DNA from: Thunnus maccoyii
Lineage: Eukaryota; Chordata; Actinopteri; Scombriformes; Scombridae
Reading direction: 5' to 3'
Assembly (NCBI RefSeq): GCF_910596095.1
Contig: NC_056555.1
Coordinates: 12,950,001 to 13,014,000, forward strand
DNA: 64,000 nt
Within the stretch, counting starts at the first letter, position 1, and every line of letters begins with the position of its first letter. This document shows positions 13,255 to 25,568 of this stretch, one piece after another. Both the position numbers and the translations under genes were made by a program. The notes under the pieces are model-generated. The model saw only the letters and a program-made list of their open reading frames with translations, ran no database searches and was not told where the DNA came from.

Positions 13255-14813
13255 TTAAGAGTGTTGAGCTAGTGTTGTAGTGTCACCTGCCACACCAGTG
13301 TCTTCACAATACGGAGAGGAAGCAAGAGGTGACAGCCCACTCTCCCGCAGCTGTGAGTTTGATGGATCACTGGAACTGTCGTCAGTCTCTTCATCACTGC
13401 TGTCGCCACCTTTCCCACTTATTATACTATCAATGTGATCTTCTGATGCCACTGACGTCTGCTTAGATGCAAGTGTGGATAAAATAGTGTCTGACTTGAG
13501 GGAGAACTCACATGAAATAGAAAACCTTCATGTTAGAGGCAGAATTCTTCAAAGAGAGAGATGATGATTGACAGTAATGGATACAAACAAATCAAATCTC
13601 ATCATTTTTGTGCAATCTAAATTCATCAATTATTGTGACAGTTTAGATCAGAAGTAGATATAAACCAAAGCATTAAACTGAATTAAAAAAAAAAAAACAT
13701 CAGTAAAAATGGGCTGATTAGTGCATTATTACTATAGTCTTTTACAAAATGCCAAATGTAACAGGCTTTTACTTTTAGTCAACTTTTGTCGCTGTTTCTG
13801 ATGCTGCAGAATCTTCTTCAGATCCTCATGATCAGAGACAAACTGCTCAAAATGGAAGTCAAAGGAAGACAGGTCAAACATGGAGGACACCTGGAAAAGT
13901 GGAAAAGAGTGGAGAGATGTTCAATTAAGAAGTTCCTATGATTTTTCAATTTTAAAATGTTCAGCACCTATTTTGAAGATTACTCCTGACCGTGTGGGTC
14001 TGTATTTATAATTGTGTGGACACAGGAGTACCGATAATAAACAGCAATGTCCAAGTCTTGATGGGAAGTTAACCACATATTTCACAACCAGAGCCAACCA
14101 CCACTTTCACTGTGATTTTCACACAGTTTTTATCAAGATTTCTTTAGGAAGTAGTGGTTACTGGAGTCCTGCCTTCAAATTTTAGCACCTGCAGATCTGT
14201 CTCTTGGTACAGGATGACTCCAGATGCACAATAAAAATCTTTTTTTACATAACACAGGACATTTGAACAATGACAAGACATAATTCGATGGTTAGGCACT
14301 TTTTTTTCATCCTCCTGCCAAACTTTGAAAAACTTCAGACAGAAACTTCTAGTCGGCAGAGGAACTCCCACAAAAGGATCTGTAACACTGTATCGAAACA
14401 GGGTCTGTCAGTAGTGACAGACTTGTGTGCCATGTCCTATACACAGTTCATTAAAAGAGAGCTGTGTGTTGAACGCCGGTGGGCTTATGTCACACCTATA
14501 TTAGCTCTGGGTTCATTTTTGACTCACGTTTTCACCACTGATATAAAAAAATCAAGATATGTACTTGGTTACTCATAAGAACACCTAATTTCCACATCCA
14601 CTTCACTCACCTGAGATCTTAGTCCCAGGATCAGCTGAGTCCTCTGCTTGTAGTTCATGAGCTCGGGGACCATCTCTGTCACCAACGTGATGAATTCAGC
14701 CAGTTTTCCATATTGTTCCACGTTTCGCTCCAGGGCCACCTGCCACATACAGGCTGACATCAACCTTAGTGGGGGAACTAGGAGGCACAGGGATAACAGA
14801 GGAAGATGAGGAT
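13255..14813 (-). pseudogene. Copy C: decayed TIN2-like gene, exons deleted
   Basis: Four exons of the family are recognisable in order. The first TIN2-like exon (14813-14611, 203 nt) is intact and almost identical to that of gene A ([19 protein letters not shown]). The second and third exons are missing: the sequence jumps from the exon 4 homology (about 14412-14340) to the intron upstream of exon 2, so one deletion removed both. The exon 4 remnant breaks soon after [13 protein letters not shown]. Exon 5 (13890-13773, 118 nt) is intact. The linker exon (about 13511-13255) has lost its acceptor AG, its ATG is changed and it ends in unrelated sequence. No finger exon follows directly. I infer a non-functional copy, though the intact pieces could still donate sequence by conversion. 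Confidence 0.8.
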
Positions 14814-17049
14814 CTGATGACAGATGCAGGCAGTGAGAAGTTAAAAAAAAAACATTAACTTGTATGGTCACACTGTCACACTATCTGATATACACACTCA
14901 ATGGCAGCTTGGAGGGTTACATCCCATCTTTAGACATTCAACAAAGTATATCAGAATCAATCTCAATGTACTTACACAAAATAACAACAATCTTCAGAAA
15001 TATACATAAGGAATGACGATATACAGCTGTGGACGGTAAACAGGATACAAATAGTGCAAAAAAGTGACGAGTGCAAGAAATGCTGATATTAATATTAAAT
15101 GGTTGTTTGTTTTTTTTAAAAAGACGTTACTTTATATACATATAGAAGGTGGTTCTGTATAGTATATTCAGCCTGTTCAATATACAATGAGGGAAATGTA
15201 TTGCTCATTTTGTATTTTAAACTAAATAAATATGTATAATTTGTGGGTACAGTGAGCATTTTAGGGTTCCAGGGTTATTACACATCGATACTCAATTAGA
15301 CAATTGATTTAGCTTTACATAACTTACATATGTTCATATTGCCACATCTAGCAACAAGTTTGTTTGAACCTAGAAGACACTCTATATATATATAATGCTA
15401 TCATGCAAATCCTGTTAACCATTAACTGACTACACAGTTAACCATTTCCTGACGGACAGTGTGTCACAGTGCACATATCCCAGCACATGAAATGTATATT
15501 TATACACCCCATGACTAGAAGCATATAGGAGAAAACACAGACCTCGACATCTAGCCATTTTAGGAGCATGTATGCTAGCTGGCTATGCTTTAGCTACTGA
15601 AGCTATATTTGGCTATATGTAGCGGGATTAATCTCTAATTTTATTTTGAAAGACTATATATACATGGTAAGGTCATGCTTTATGTTTTGCCAATGCATGC
15701 ACTGTTTGGGGAAAGTGTAGCTTTACTTGAACCGAAAAGCTTTCTCTCCATCCTTTTTTTTTCACCCGCTTTCCACGAAGACCGGCCCTACTCTGCCTCT
15801 GATTAGCTAATACTCGTTGCCTTCTTTGGTTAGATTGGTTAGGTTTAGGCATGGGGAGTGTGATTCGTTAGTGTTAGGGTAAGAATATCAGAGTCAGAGC
15901 CAATCAGAGGCAGAGGAGGGGCGGGTCTTAGAAGAATGCTTGTGTGATTAAAAAAAAAATACAACATTGCAACGTCCGGTTCAAATCATTCAAAATCAAG
16001 ATCCTCTCCAGTCATTTATTAAGACTTATAAAATTCTCTGCTATGATCAATAGTGTGTGTCTGATATATTTTTTTTTCACGCAAAAGAAAGTTTAATTGC
16101 CACTTTAAAATCCTTAAAATGACATCTACTCCTTCTCCCTCATTAAAAAATTCCAGTAAATCTATATTTTTTAGAAATATATTTATTGGGTTTTTCAGAA
16201 TTAACACAACAGATACACTAAAAAAAAAAAAAGGTCTACACACACACACACATAGGAACCCCGTAATTCTTATGTAACAGATATGCTGAATAATATTAAA
16301 TTCTCTGTGTTTGTGCACTGGAGGCTTCAAGCTTCCACATCACACTTGTGTTAATTGAATACTGGACCAGTACTGGCTCTCAAACTAGTTGTGATGTCAT
16401 AAATCCTGTTCATAGGCCTGCCCCTTAAAATCTGATTTTCAGTGAGCACAGAGAAACTTTCCACTTTCAACAGATAAATGTGTAAACAGTCTTCTATTGT
16501 CAGACTCTGCACATATATCATTCTGCACAGTGAAGCTCAAATATCCATCTGAAGGAACAAGAAGAAAAACACATTTGAGTGGAGGGGGACTTTGAATTAT
16601 TTAAAAAAAAAAAAAGAGAGAGAGAGAGAAAAAAGCATGATTTACATGTCTAAATTCTCCTCCTAGTTTATACAATATCCCTTTACCTATTGGTAATCTG
16701 TGCTTTCTTTTAATGAGTGCATACCAGATTATATAGTATGTAAAGACAATTAAAACATAATATTCCAATTATACTTTTATTCTGAAGACTCAAAATTTGT
16801 GGTTGCTGGAGCAACGCAGCTGTACATCCAAACAGTTTTCAAAATAAAACCTCAGCTCAAAAAGCTCACATCAAAATGTTGACATCTGTCTTTACTTTCT
16901 ACCCGAAGCAAAAAGCAGATTATTTGAAATTTACTCCCTTGTTCTTTGTCTCATATGATGTATTTTATGTAACATCTTGCTTATAACAGTGTGTTGTGCT
17001 CACAGGTGACCCATCTATAACATACTGAGAATGAAGAACCAGAATTAGA
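14814..17049. other. Stretch without a recognised gene
   Basis: AT-rich, with A/T homopolymers, a short CA tract near 16233-16252 and an AG tract near 16614-16630. Around 15835-15900 a GGTTAGG-type phrase matches the one near 31.21-31.27 kb and looks like part of a dispersed repeat. No exon seen. Confidence 0.5.
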
Positions 17050-17273
17050 ACTGCAATGATTAGTTTACTAATCCATTAATCGTTTTGAGTCATTTTTTAA
17101 GAGGAAAGTTTCCAAATTCTTTGATTGCAGCTTCTCAAATGTAAATATTTTCTGGTTTCTTAAGTCCCCTATATACACTGGGCTCTAGGAAACAGCAAGA
17201 CATTTTTCACCATTTTCTGAATAAATAACTAATCAAGAAATTAATCGACAGATTAATCGTTAGTTGCAACCCC
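17050..17273. mobile_element. MITE family 2 copy
   Basis: Begins CTGCAATGATTAG and ends with the inverse GTTAGTTGCAAC. The interior carries the family phrases CCATTAATCGTTTTGAGTCA and GCTTCTCAAATGT. About 220 bp, internally deleted relative to the longest copies. Confidence 0.65.
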
Positions 17274-17499
17274 AACTGGAATAATGACAAAGATGTATTA
17301 AGTGCAAATTCTTTGTTGCCATTATTTCAAAACTAAAAACAAATCTGTAGTCATCCGATGAATCATAAGCTTGAACTTGCTGCTAATTAGTTGGAGGTCA
17401 ACAAGGTGATTTGAAGTGTTAATGCTGTCCAGTGGACATAAGACAAATGTTTCTATGAGGATGTGTTTGCTTGTACACTCTTTTAGCACCTTGATGAAC

Positions 17500-20400
17500 T
17501 TGCAAGACAAGTTCCCTGCCAGAACCCCACTCTCCATCAAGAAGATGGGACAGTGTATCGTGAAAACCCCAAAGTTTATTACCGTAATTCTGAAATATCT
17601 ATAATTGAGTATCTTAAGAGATAAAATAAAGCAGCATTTAAAATCTCTAGTCAACACATTAGGGGTGGCTGGTTCAATTCCCCCGGCTTTTCCTGCCCAT
17701 GTGTCAAAGTGTCCTTGAGCAAGACACTGAACCCCATGTTGCTCCCGATGGTCAGGCCAGCACCTTGCATGGAAGCTCTGCCACCATCAGTGTGTGTGTG
17801 TGTATGCATGGGTAAATGAGAGGCAAAAATTGTAAAGCGCTTTGTCCGATAAGGTACAAGGGTATAACACAAAACCTTATGCTCTTTAATAATATAGTCC
17901 CCACAAAACATGAGGTGTGTTTACATTCACTACAACGTGTAATATTTCAGTATCCCAAGTCTGTATTTACATACACATTGAGACATACATGTTGTTAGTA
18001 ATTTACTGATATAAAAATGCACTATTGTCATCTATTACTTAAGATACAGTGCACATGAAAACAACCTGTCGCTAAAAACCTCCACAACAGCATGCTAGAC
18101 AGTCCTGTGGACTTTGAGGTGTATCTTCATGTTAGATTTTTGTGAAAACGTCTTGTGACACGTTGAACACTGGTGAGGTTTCTCTCCCGTGTGCGTCCTC
18201 ATGTGTTTCTTCAGTCCTGAACTACAGTGAAAGGATTTGTCACATTGTGAGCAAGGATATGGCCTCTCTCCTGTGTGGTACCTACGATGTACTATTAGCT
18301 GTGCAGCTGAGACGAAACTTTTTCCGCAGGATTCACACTGATGAGGCCGCTCCCCCGTGTGAGTTCGTGAATGCACCAGCAGGGCGCCGGAGCTACAGAA
18401 AGACATACCACAGGTGCTGCACAGATACGGCTTCTCTTTCATATGCATCCTGAGATGAACAGTGCGCGGATATGGCTGTGTGAATTTCTTGTCGCAAAAA
18501 GTACAGGCATACGGGCGTTCACCAGTGTGAATGCGCATGTGGGACTTCAAAACTGATTTTGTCAGGAACCTCTTGTTGCAGTACGAGCAGGGGAATGGCC
18601 TTTCTCCATTATGACGTCGCAGATGAACTGTAAGCGAAGAGTGAAACCTAAATTTCTTCTCACAAAGGCTGCAAGCGAAGGACAGCCCTCCAGAGTTAGA
18701 GTGAATAAGGAAATGCTGATTGAGATCTTTAGGACTTTTATATGTCTTTTCGCACTGAGTGCACTTGAAAGGTCGCTCCGAAGAGTGAACGGAACAATGT
18801 TTTTTTAATTTGGAACGAGATGCGAAAGTCTTGCCACACTCCAGGCAGGTGTTTTTATTGGCTCTTATGGCGTCCTCCCTGAACGGAGGGGAGACATCAG
18901 ATCTGCCTTCTGTTGAGGACTTGATCGTGCTCTCTTCTGATGGCTCCTTGTTTCTACTCAGTTCCAGATGTTCCTTTGCTCCTTTCATTGACCTTTTTGA
19001 GCATCTAGGTTGCTGGAAGGAGGCTTCACCAACTGTTTCTGCCAACAGGAAACAAGAGACTTAAATGACCCATAGAACAGTGAACAGAGTTTATTCACCA
19101 TTGTGAAAATGATTAAATGAAAATCACCAATAGCAAGAAGCAACAATAACAACATTAGTATAAGAGATATCAGAGATGCTCACCACTGTCACTTGCTGCA
19201 CCACCTTCTTCAGAACAAGGAGAAGAAGTGAGTGGTGACAGTCCACAGTCCTGCGGCCGAGTGTATGGATTAACTTCACTGGAACTGTCGTCAGTCTCTT
19301 CATCACTGCTGTCACCACCTTTCCCACTTATTATACTATCAATGTGATCTTCTGATGCCACTGATGTCTGCTTAGATGCAAGTGTGGATAAAATAGTGTC
19401 CGACATGAAGGAGAACTCACCTGAAACAGAAAACCTTCATGTTAGAGGCAGATTTCCATGTAAAGAGTGATACTGATTGACAGTAATGGATACAAACAAA
19501 TCAAATCTCATCATTTTTGTAACAGATTAGATCAGAAGTAGGTAATCAGTAAAAGTGGGCTGATTAGTGCATTATTACTATAGTCTTTTACAAAATGCCA
19601 AATGTAAACAGGCTTTTACTTTTAGTCAACTTTTGTCGCTGTTTCTGATGCTGCAGAATCTTCTTCAGATCCTCATGATCAGAGACAAACTGCTCAAAAT
19701 GGAAGTCAAAGGAAGACAGGTCAAACATGGAGGACACCTGGAAAAGTGGAAAAGAGTGGAGAGATGTTCAATACAAAGGTTCCTATGAATTTTCAATTTT
19801 AAAATATTCAGAACCTATTTGAAGATTACTCCTGACCATGTGGGTCTGTATTCATAATTGTGTGGACACAGGAGTACCAATAATAAACAGCAATGTCCAA
19901 GACTTGATGGGAAGTTAACCAAATATTTTACACCCAGAGCCAACCACCACTTTCACTGTGATTTTCACTATTTTTTTTCCCCAACATTTCTATAGGAAGT
20001 AGTGGTTACTGGTGTCCTGCTGTGATGTTTTAGCACCTGCAGAGCTGTCTCCTGGTACAGGTTGAATCCAGAAGCACAATAAAAACCTTTTTTTTTTTTT
20101 TACATCATACAGGACATGTGACTGGTTATCTACCAAGATGAAGAGACATAATTCGATGGTGCCTGCTTCCTACCTTTGAAAAACTTGGTATTGAGAGGAA
20201 TTCTTCTAGTCGGTAGAGGAACTCCCACAAGAGGATCTGCAACACTGTATCGAAACGGGGTCCATACAGGTCTGGGAACACATCCTTGGACAAGAAAAAA
20301 ATAGCATTAATGAATTAGAGAACATACATATACCGTACACATATATGCAGTAGATGAACAGTAAGTTAATGTACAGAATGAAGAATGACACAGGTAATAA

Positions 20401-21800
20401 CTGAAGCAGAACTCACCTTGAGAAATTTATCCTTTTCATATTTGTCACGGAGTAACGTTTGAACCAGCTCCACAAATGCTGACTTTGATATCTCCACTTC
20501 TCCATCTTCATCCTGCCATGAAGCCCAGAAGAGGTTCATTTTCATAAATATATGATCAGTTTTCCATTCAAGTCTTTCTCCTATCAAATCAATTCATCTA
20601 TAAAATGCCAATAGACTACACTGCCATATTGGGAGGCTGGCCTATTGTATCCAACACTCACAAGAGGAATGGCATATAAATTATCTTTATTCGTCTGCCA
20701 GCTGCAAAGCTAAAGCTTTAGTCTAGAGATTGTTAAATAATCATAAAAGATTGATGACCTTTGTCACATTCATGGCAGTGTGTCCTTACGTCAGACACAA
20801 GGATTTCTCACCTCTTCCACCTTGCAATTTGTTGTGCCGTTTTGGAAAATGTTGAGCTGTTCCTGGATAGCATCACAGTCAATGGGATCCACCTTCTTTA
20901 GAAATTCCAAGATGACCTGAAAAACACAAAATTTGCATTTAAACCTATGTTCAGTGGTGACAGACTCAGGTAACATATGTGCAATGTCCTACATGCAGTT
21001 CATTAAAATACTGAATGAACAGGCAATGCATCTTTCAGTATTAGCTACATGTAGCACTTCATGGATATCACTGAATACCTAGGAAAGAATCCTTTAGTTC
21101 ATGTCAAGTCATAAATACACATTCAGTTTTTGCTTGTTGGCTCTTTTTTATATCAGCAATTTTATTGATGGGGAGACAGTGCAGAATAGAACAATTGACT
21201 TGATAAGAGCAGCATAAGACTAGAAGAACACAAGATAGCAAAACAAAACCCCAACCAATCTCCCCTACGGGCTTTCCCCTCATGAAAACACATACTTAAA
21301 AAACTTTCTCAAAAAGAAAACAGACAAAAAAAAAAAAAAAACAGAATAAAATTGTGGTTCTGATATTTGCATTTGTGGACCAGGCTTCAGTACTGTCCGT
21401 TCTTCAGACCTTGACGCATGAAAAATTAAAAAATGGCAGTGAGCAGGCAGAAAGCTGTGTAGGCTTATGTCACAATTATATTAGCTCTGGGCTCATTTAC
21501 AACTCAGTTTTCGCCACTGATAAAATAAATGAAAATCAATATATGTACTTGGTTAATCATAAAAACGTCTAATTTCCACATCCACTTCACTCACCCGAGA
21601 TCTTAGTCCCAGGATCAGCTGAGTCCTCTGCTTGTAGTTCATGAGCTCGGGGACCATCTCTGTCACCAACGTGATGAATTCAGCTAGTTTTCCATATTGT
21701 TCCACGTTTCGCTCCAGGGCCACCTGCCACATACAGGCTGACATCAACCTTAGTGGGGGAACCAGGAGGCGCAGGGATGACAGAGGAAGATGAGAATCTG
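17500..21800. repeat. Tandem segmental duplication, unit A (partner 25.38-29.70 kb)
   Basis: This block aligns with 25.38-29.70 kb in the same order: 3' flank, finger exon, linker exon, then the TIN2-like exons. The flanks past the stop codons still match (phrases such as TTTACTGATATAAAAATGCAC and TTACTTAAGATACAGT), so the duplication is not confined to exons. The finger-exon end is far more similar between units than the TIN2-like end; see the conversion finding. Confidence 0.8.
17575..17580 (-). terminator. Possible polyadenylation signal of gene A
   Basis: AATAAA on the minus strand, 515 bp past the gene A stop. The matching site in gene B lies 513 bp past its stop within conserved flanking sequence. 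That equivalence supports a shared 3' untranslated region. Confidence 0.35.
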
Positions 21801-22539
21801 ATGACAGATGCAGGTAGAGAGAAGATGGTGCAGTTTCTTGGGATGCCGAGGGCAGCAATGGTTCTCCCAGAACAGGCAGGGAAAGGTTCCTTGCTGAACA
21901 CAGAGGGACTTGTTCAGCAGGAGGACCAGCAGCAATGCACTCCAACTGCAACACCATAGGTTCACTAGATCCTTCGCACTGCAACACATAACAGTGACAT
22001 ATTTTAATTATGTGAAGAACAATTACTCAGCATTGATAACACATATGCAGCAGCAACTCAAAAATACAGGATTATTTCATGCCATACCCATGATATGTGC
22101 AAACTCTCCAGCCACACTCAAAACAAGAGACTGTTGCTATGTTGTTAGCCACACCATGGCCTGTAACTACCTTGCTAAATAGTAGCTAGCTTGTATTGAT
22201 TGAGGATTTAATAGTTCACATTACCTCTCCTGGAAAGTTCGGGTCCGTGGCACGATGCTTGATGAAGTCAGCGAGCCAGTCTAACTTGGTAATAATGGGA
22301 GGTGGGTAGGCAACCCTGCCATTCCTGCCTTTCAGCTTTCTCTTGGCCCTTACATATCTGTCTCGCAGATATTTCCACTTTTGACGACAGGCAGTCTCAT
22401 CTCTCCCAAGCGTTTGCGCGATTTCCCGCCATGAGTTCAATAACAGTTGGCTGTCTTTGTATTCCTTCAAAGACGAGTTATATAAATGCGGGTAACGGCG
22501 GATCTCCTCGCACAACCTCTCTTCAAAACTAGCATACAT
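18095..22539 (-). CDS. Gene A: MADF - TIN2-like (TRFH) - nine C2H2 finger protein
   Basis: Eight exons join in frame into 769 codons: 22539-22225, 21978-21595, 20916-20812, 20512-20417, 20284-20174, 19737-19620, 19420-19184 and 19038-18095. The first exon is a MADF domain (residues 1-105; [30 protein letters not shown]). Exons 2-6 encode the TIN2 N-terminal, TRFH-like domain ([31 protein letters not shown]; later [13 protein letters not shown]). Exon 7 is an acidic, serine-rich linker ([13 protein letters not shown]). Exon 8 has nine C2H2 fingers with TGERP/TGEKP linkers, from CLECGKTF to CSTCHKTF, ending six residues before the stop. MADF and C2H2 domains bind DNA; TIN2 is a shelterin adaptor. 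I infer a nuclear DNA-binding regulator. The start MYASFEER is preferred because an upstream in-frame ATG (22656) would add a poly-lysine run from a microsatellite. The exon at 21978 could also begin at an inner acceptor (21797), matching sister copies and giving a form without MADF. Confidence 0.87.
22225..22539 (-). other. MADF-domain exon heading gene A
   Basis: 105 codons, ending GAG before a GTAATG donor, phase 0, which matches the phase-0 acceptor of the next exon (21978, first residues CEGSSEPM). Conserved MADF features are the N-terminal helix ([17 protein letters not shown]), the central W of [11 protein letters not shown] and the recognition-like helix [14 protein letters not shown]. 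No equivalent exon was found upstream of gene B, copy C or the plus-strand gene. If splicing to the next exon is wrong, this would be a single-exon MADF gene. Confidence 0.72.
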
Positions 22540-22760
22540 TTTGTTTTGTTGAGTGAGCGTAGTCTTCTTCTTCTTCTTCTTCGTCTGCCTCTTTTTCTTC
22601 TTCTTCTTGAGGTTTATGGCGGTTAGCAAACAAAGGTCATGGCGCATTATCGCCACCGTCTGGAATGGTGTGGATCGGAGTGTGCGCAGTCGGCGCGTTT
22701 GCTATGCGCGGGAGATGGTTGTGTCGCTGAACGATTTGAGTCGGCCAATGATTTGATTGC
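22540..22760 (-). promoter_or_regulatory. Candidate promoter of gene A
   Basis: Immediately upstream of the MADF exon the sequence becomes GC- and CpG-richer than the surrounding DNA (CGGCGCGTTTGC, GCTATGCGCGGG). A CCAAT core is present on the plus strand near 22744. Position and composition fit a CpG promoter; no TATA box is evident. Confidence 0.4.
22563..22612. repeat. Interrupted TTC/CTT microsatellite
   Basis: Two TTC-rich tracts separated by CGTCTGCC. Read on the minus strand in the MADF frame they encode lysine-rich runs upstream of the preferred start. Confidence 0.85.
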
Positions 22761-22989
22761 GATAGTTATGTTTAATTTCAATTAATGAAAATAATGTTAC
22801 TTATATTTTTGGAAGTATAGTATGTTAAGATGTATTTACCCTATTTTAACAACCCTTCAGTCATAGTACAACCAGCAGGAGAGAAGAGCAGCCATGCTTC
22901 ATCAAAAGTTATGGGGGCATGTGCTGATTGAGTCGGGAGGGTGTATGTCATTTGTCCAAATGGTACAAACCACATGCATGCACAACTTA

Positions 22990-23205
22990 CATCCACGGTT
23001 GATTCAGATCGTGTAGTATACATGGATGTATTGTAATCCATGGGGGCTTTTTTTGGCATATGCGCCAGCTGAGCAATTCTCCATGGACTGAATGGGTGCC
23101 ATTTTTGGTCCGGTATCCAGCTCTTATAATACATCCATGGTAGTGACCAAGCAAGAAGGGCCTATAAGAAGGGTCTATCTGCAAACACACCCGTTTTAAG
23201 TGCAA
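22990..23205. repeat. Probable dispersed repeat near a THAP remnant
   Basis: Contains the pair CATGGATGTATTGTAATCCATGG and, inverted, TATAATACATCCATGGTAGT, so the block folds on itself around GAATGGGTGCC. No coding domain. It could be part of the element that carried the THAP fragment downstream. Confidence 0.4.
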
Positions 23206-23313
23206 TTAAGTCCTGTCCAGCCTGGAGGGGAAAACAATTCGTTGCTCTCCTTTGACTTGTATTTCGTGAAGGTGCCTCCTTGTCACTTCTGTCTGCTAGC
23301 AAACAACAGAAAA

Positions 23314-23385
23314 ATGCCTAAAAGCTGCTGTGTGGTGGGATGCACTACCAACAGGGTAAAGAATGCAGAATTTTTTATAAGCTGC
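23314..23385 (+). pseudogene. THAP-domain N-terminal remnant
   Basis: An ATG opens MPKSCCVVGCTTNR, the usual beginning of a THAP zinc-binding C2CH domain (MPxxC...C near the start). Similarity fades after about 20 residues and the frame ends soon after. THAP domains occur in host proteins and in P-element-like transposases. With no downstream exon visible, this is most likely a broken gene or transposon fragment. Confidence 0.5.
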
Positions 23386-23389
23386 CAAA

Positions 23390-25370
23390 CCAAAAAACTG
23401 AGCTGGGGTATCAGTATCAGCATTATTGTGGGTATTTGAGATGATGATACAGCTAAATGTTGGCAGATCCAACAATCAGTAATGTTGTGGACAGCAGCCC
23501 ACTCTTGCATCGTAGTGATTGCTAGGTTACCCCTGTCAATTTCACAACGCCTTACTCACTTGTGCTGGTTGTGGACTTTGTCAAATTCTTAAAAATTTGT
23601 GACTGGTGCCCGAGTAGCCAGTTGACGTCTACACAGCACATAGTTTTCTGTCTTTGTGGCACCAGATTGTTTTAGGTTGCTTTCTGTGTTTTGCTCAGTA
23701 ATTAACACAGTGCAATAATCTATTCCACACATGGTAACCTGATGGTGTTTGACGTTAATACATGTCCAATGTACCTTATTTGGCTGGCTGGGGTAAACTG
23801 TGGGGTTGATAGCCAAGTTACAGTCAGTTCTATCACAGGTGTCATACCACTGGTCTCTCATCAACAATAGGTTTGGGGTGTCATCTGGGTTGAAACTGGG
23901 GCAGAGTGGTTGTACTGGCGTAGACACTCTTTTTTGTTCCAAGACCCAATTCGATTGGAACAATGATTACAAAGGCTAAGATTATAAGACATGTGGTCCC
24001 CTGAGACTACAGCCCGTGCACCTCAAGGGGTCCGTTGTCAGGCATTGTCCTCACAATATTACAAGTTACTGTGTATATAAAAACATTTTGCTCCTTAGCT
24101 GTATCTGTAGTTTGACTTGTTGCTTCCCAGATGTGTTAAAATTCCTCTGAGTATTTCCTTACAGAATTTATATAGCTACCCCAATTGATCCTACTACCAC
24201 CCTTTTCGAACTCCCAGCACTCCGCTAGCAGAGAGAGTGATGGAAGAGCTGTTCTAAAGCCTTTTAATTTCACTCAATAATTTAGCACTAATTTTGTACA
24301 TCACAGCCTCAGTGGAGCCTCCCCCATTTCCACCAGCAGCACTGGGATCGGGATTGTCCGGAATGCCTCAGTGCACAGCCTCAGAGCCCAGGTCTCAACA
24401 ACATCCAATTTAGCCAGTGTAGATTTGGAACCTTATGAAGCTTTAGCGAAAGTTCAGTCAGGAAGACTATCTTTTGCATGCTCAGGTCTGTAGTTTTATT
24501 TCTCATACGATCTGTCATTCCCATCCCTCACACATGCTCACTCATAATTTCCTTGCTGTCATTGCCCCTGGCATCAATTGAAAATTTAGGTGTTCATGTC
24601 AGCTGGTCACATCTAACCAATAGCACGGTGACACACCTTCATTGTCAGCCTATCATCTTGCGGCTGTCTTTTTAAATGTTTGTCTCCCTCTCTGCCTTAG
24701 TGTTTTCATGCTGCTGTTATGTGCACCCCACCACCTCCCCATCACCACATACTTCGCAGATTCATCAGTTTGTCAGTTAATCAACCTCACTAGCCTTATC
24801 AGTCTCAGAAGTCATCAGCCGCCACCACCACCAGTGTCTGGACTTCATGGGGGGATTTTTGTAGAGTCTAAGCGCCAAAGACTTTTGATAAGACTAATCA
24901 TCAATATCATCTGTACAATAAACAATTTATTTTTGCTTCATTCACTTGTCTGTCCTGATTGAAATCACTATTAACAGTATTTATTTCAAGTTTATGGCCT
25001 TCATGCTCAAGCATTTTTCTTTTCTTTTCTTTTTCTTACTAGTGCTGTTTACTCTCTGAAAAGTCCTAATAGGTTGACTTCTCCTTGTTGCTTACGACTT
25101 CTTTATTTCCTTCCATCAAAACAGGGATAGGCAGACCACTGCTAATCCAAGCAATTTGATGAATCATACTCCAAACTTGCTTAGCAGTTGTTTCTGTACC
25201 TATAGTGCCACAAAACCTACACCATTACAAGCCTTAATCCACCATGGCAATATTTCCCTCTATTTCCTATTGCCCTTGATTGGAATTGACTTTTCAGCTG
25301 CTTTTCTCACTACAAAACAAAAGGACTTTCTCCATTCTTCTACACTACCCTAACTTATAACATCTCCCAA
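23390..25370. other. Stretch without a recognised gene
   Basis: Lies between gene A and the 3' flank of gene B. Short frames on both strands show no domain. The composition suggests old transposon debris, but I cannot name it. Confidence 0.45.
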
Positions 25371-25562
25371 ATCTGCAGAGTTCCCTGCCAGAACCCTTGT
25401 GTGTCCACAGATGATGAAGTACAATGGCAGTGAAAACCAAAAATCAGGTGAGGCAGTCTGACAGTGACGAGTACTTTGACAAGACTTTAATAATTCTTTT
25501 TCCCTTACCAACCACCACTCTCTTTCAAGAAGATGGGGCAGTGTATTGAGAAAAACCAAAAG

Positions 25563-25568
25563 TTTATT
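25563..25568 (-). terminator. Possible polyadenylation signal of gene B
   Basis: AATAAA on the minus strand, 513 bp past the gene B stop, at the position equivalent to the site past gene A. Confidence 0.35.

Noticed and set aside
18142-18453. Plus-strand frames across both finger exons (also 26128-26439, 26597-26902)
   Set aside because: They are antisense shadows of the finger exons; the minus-strand frame has nine regular C2H2 fingers.
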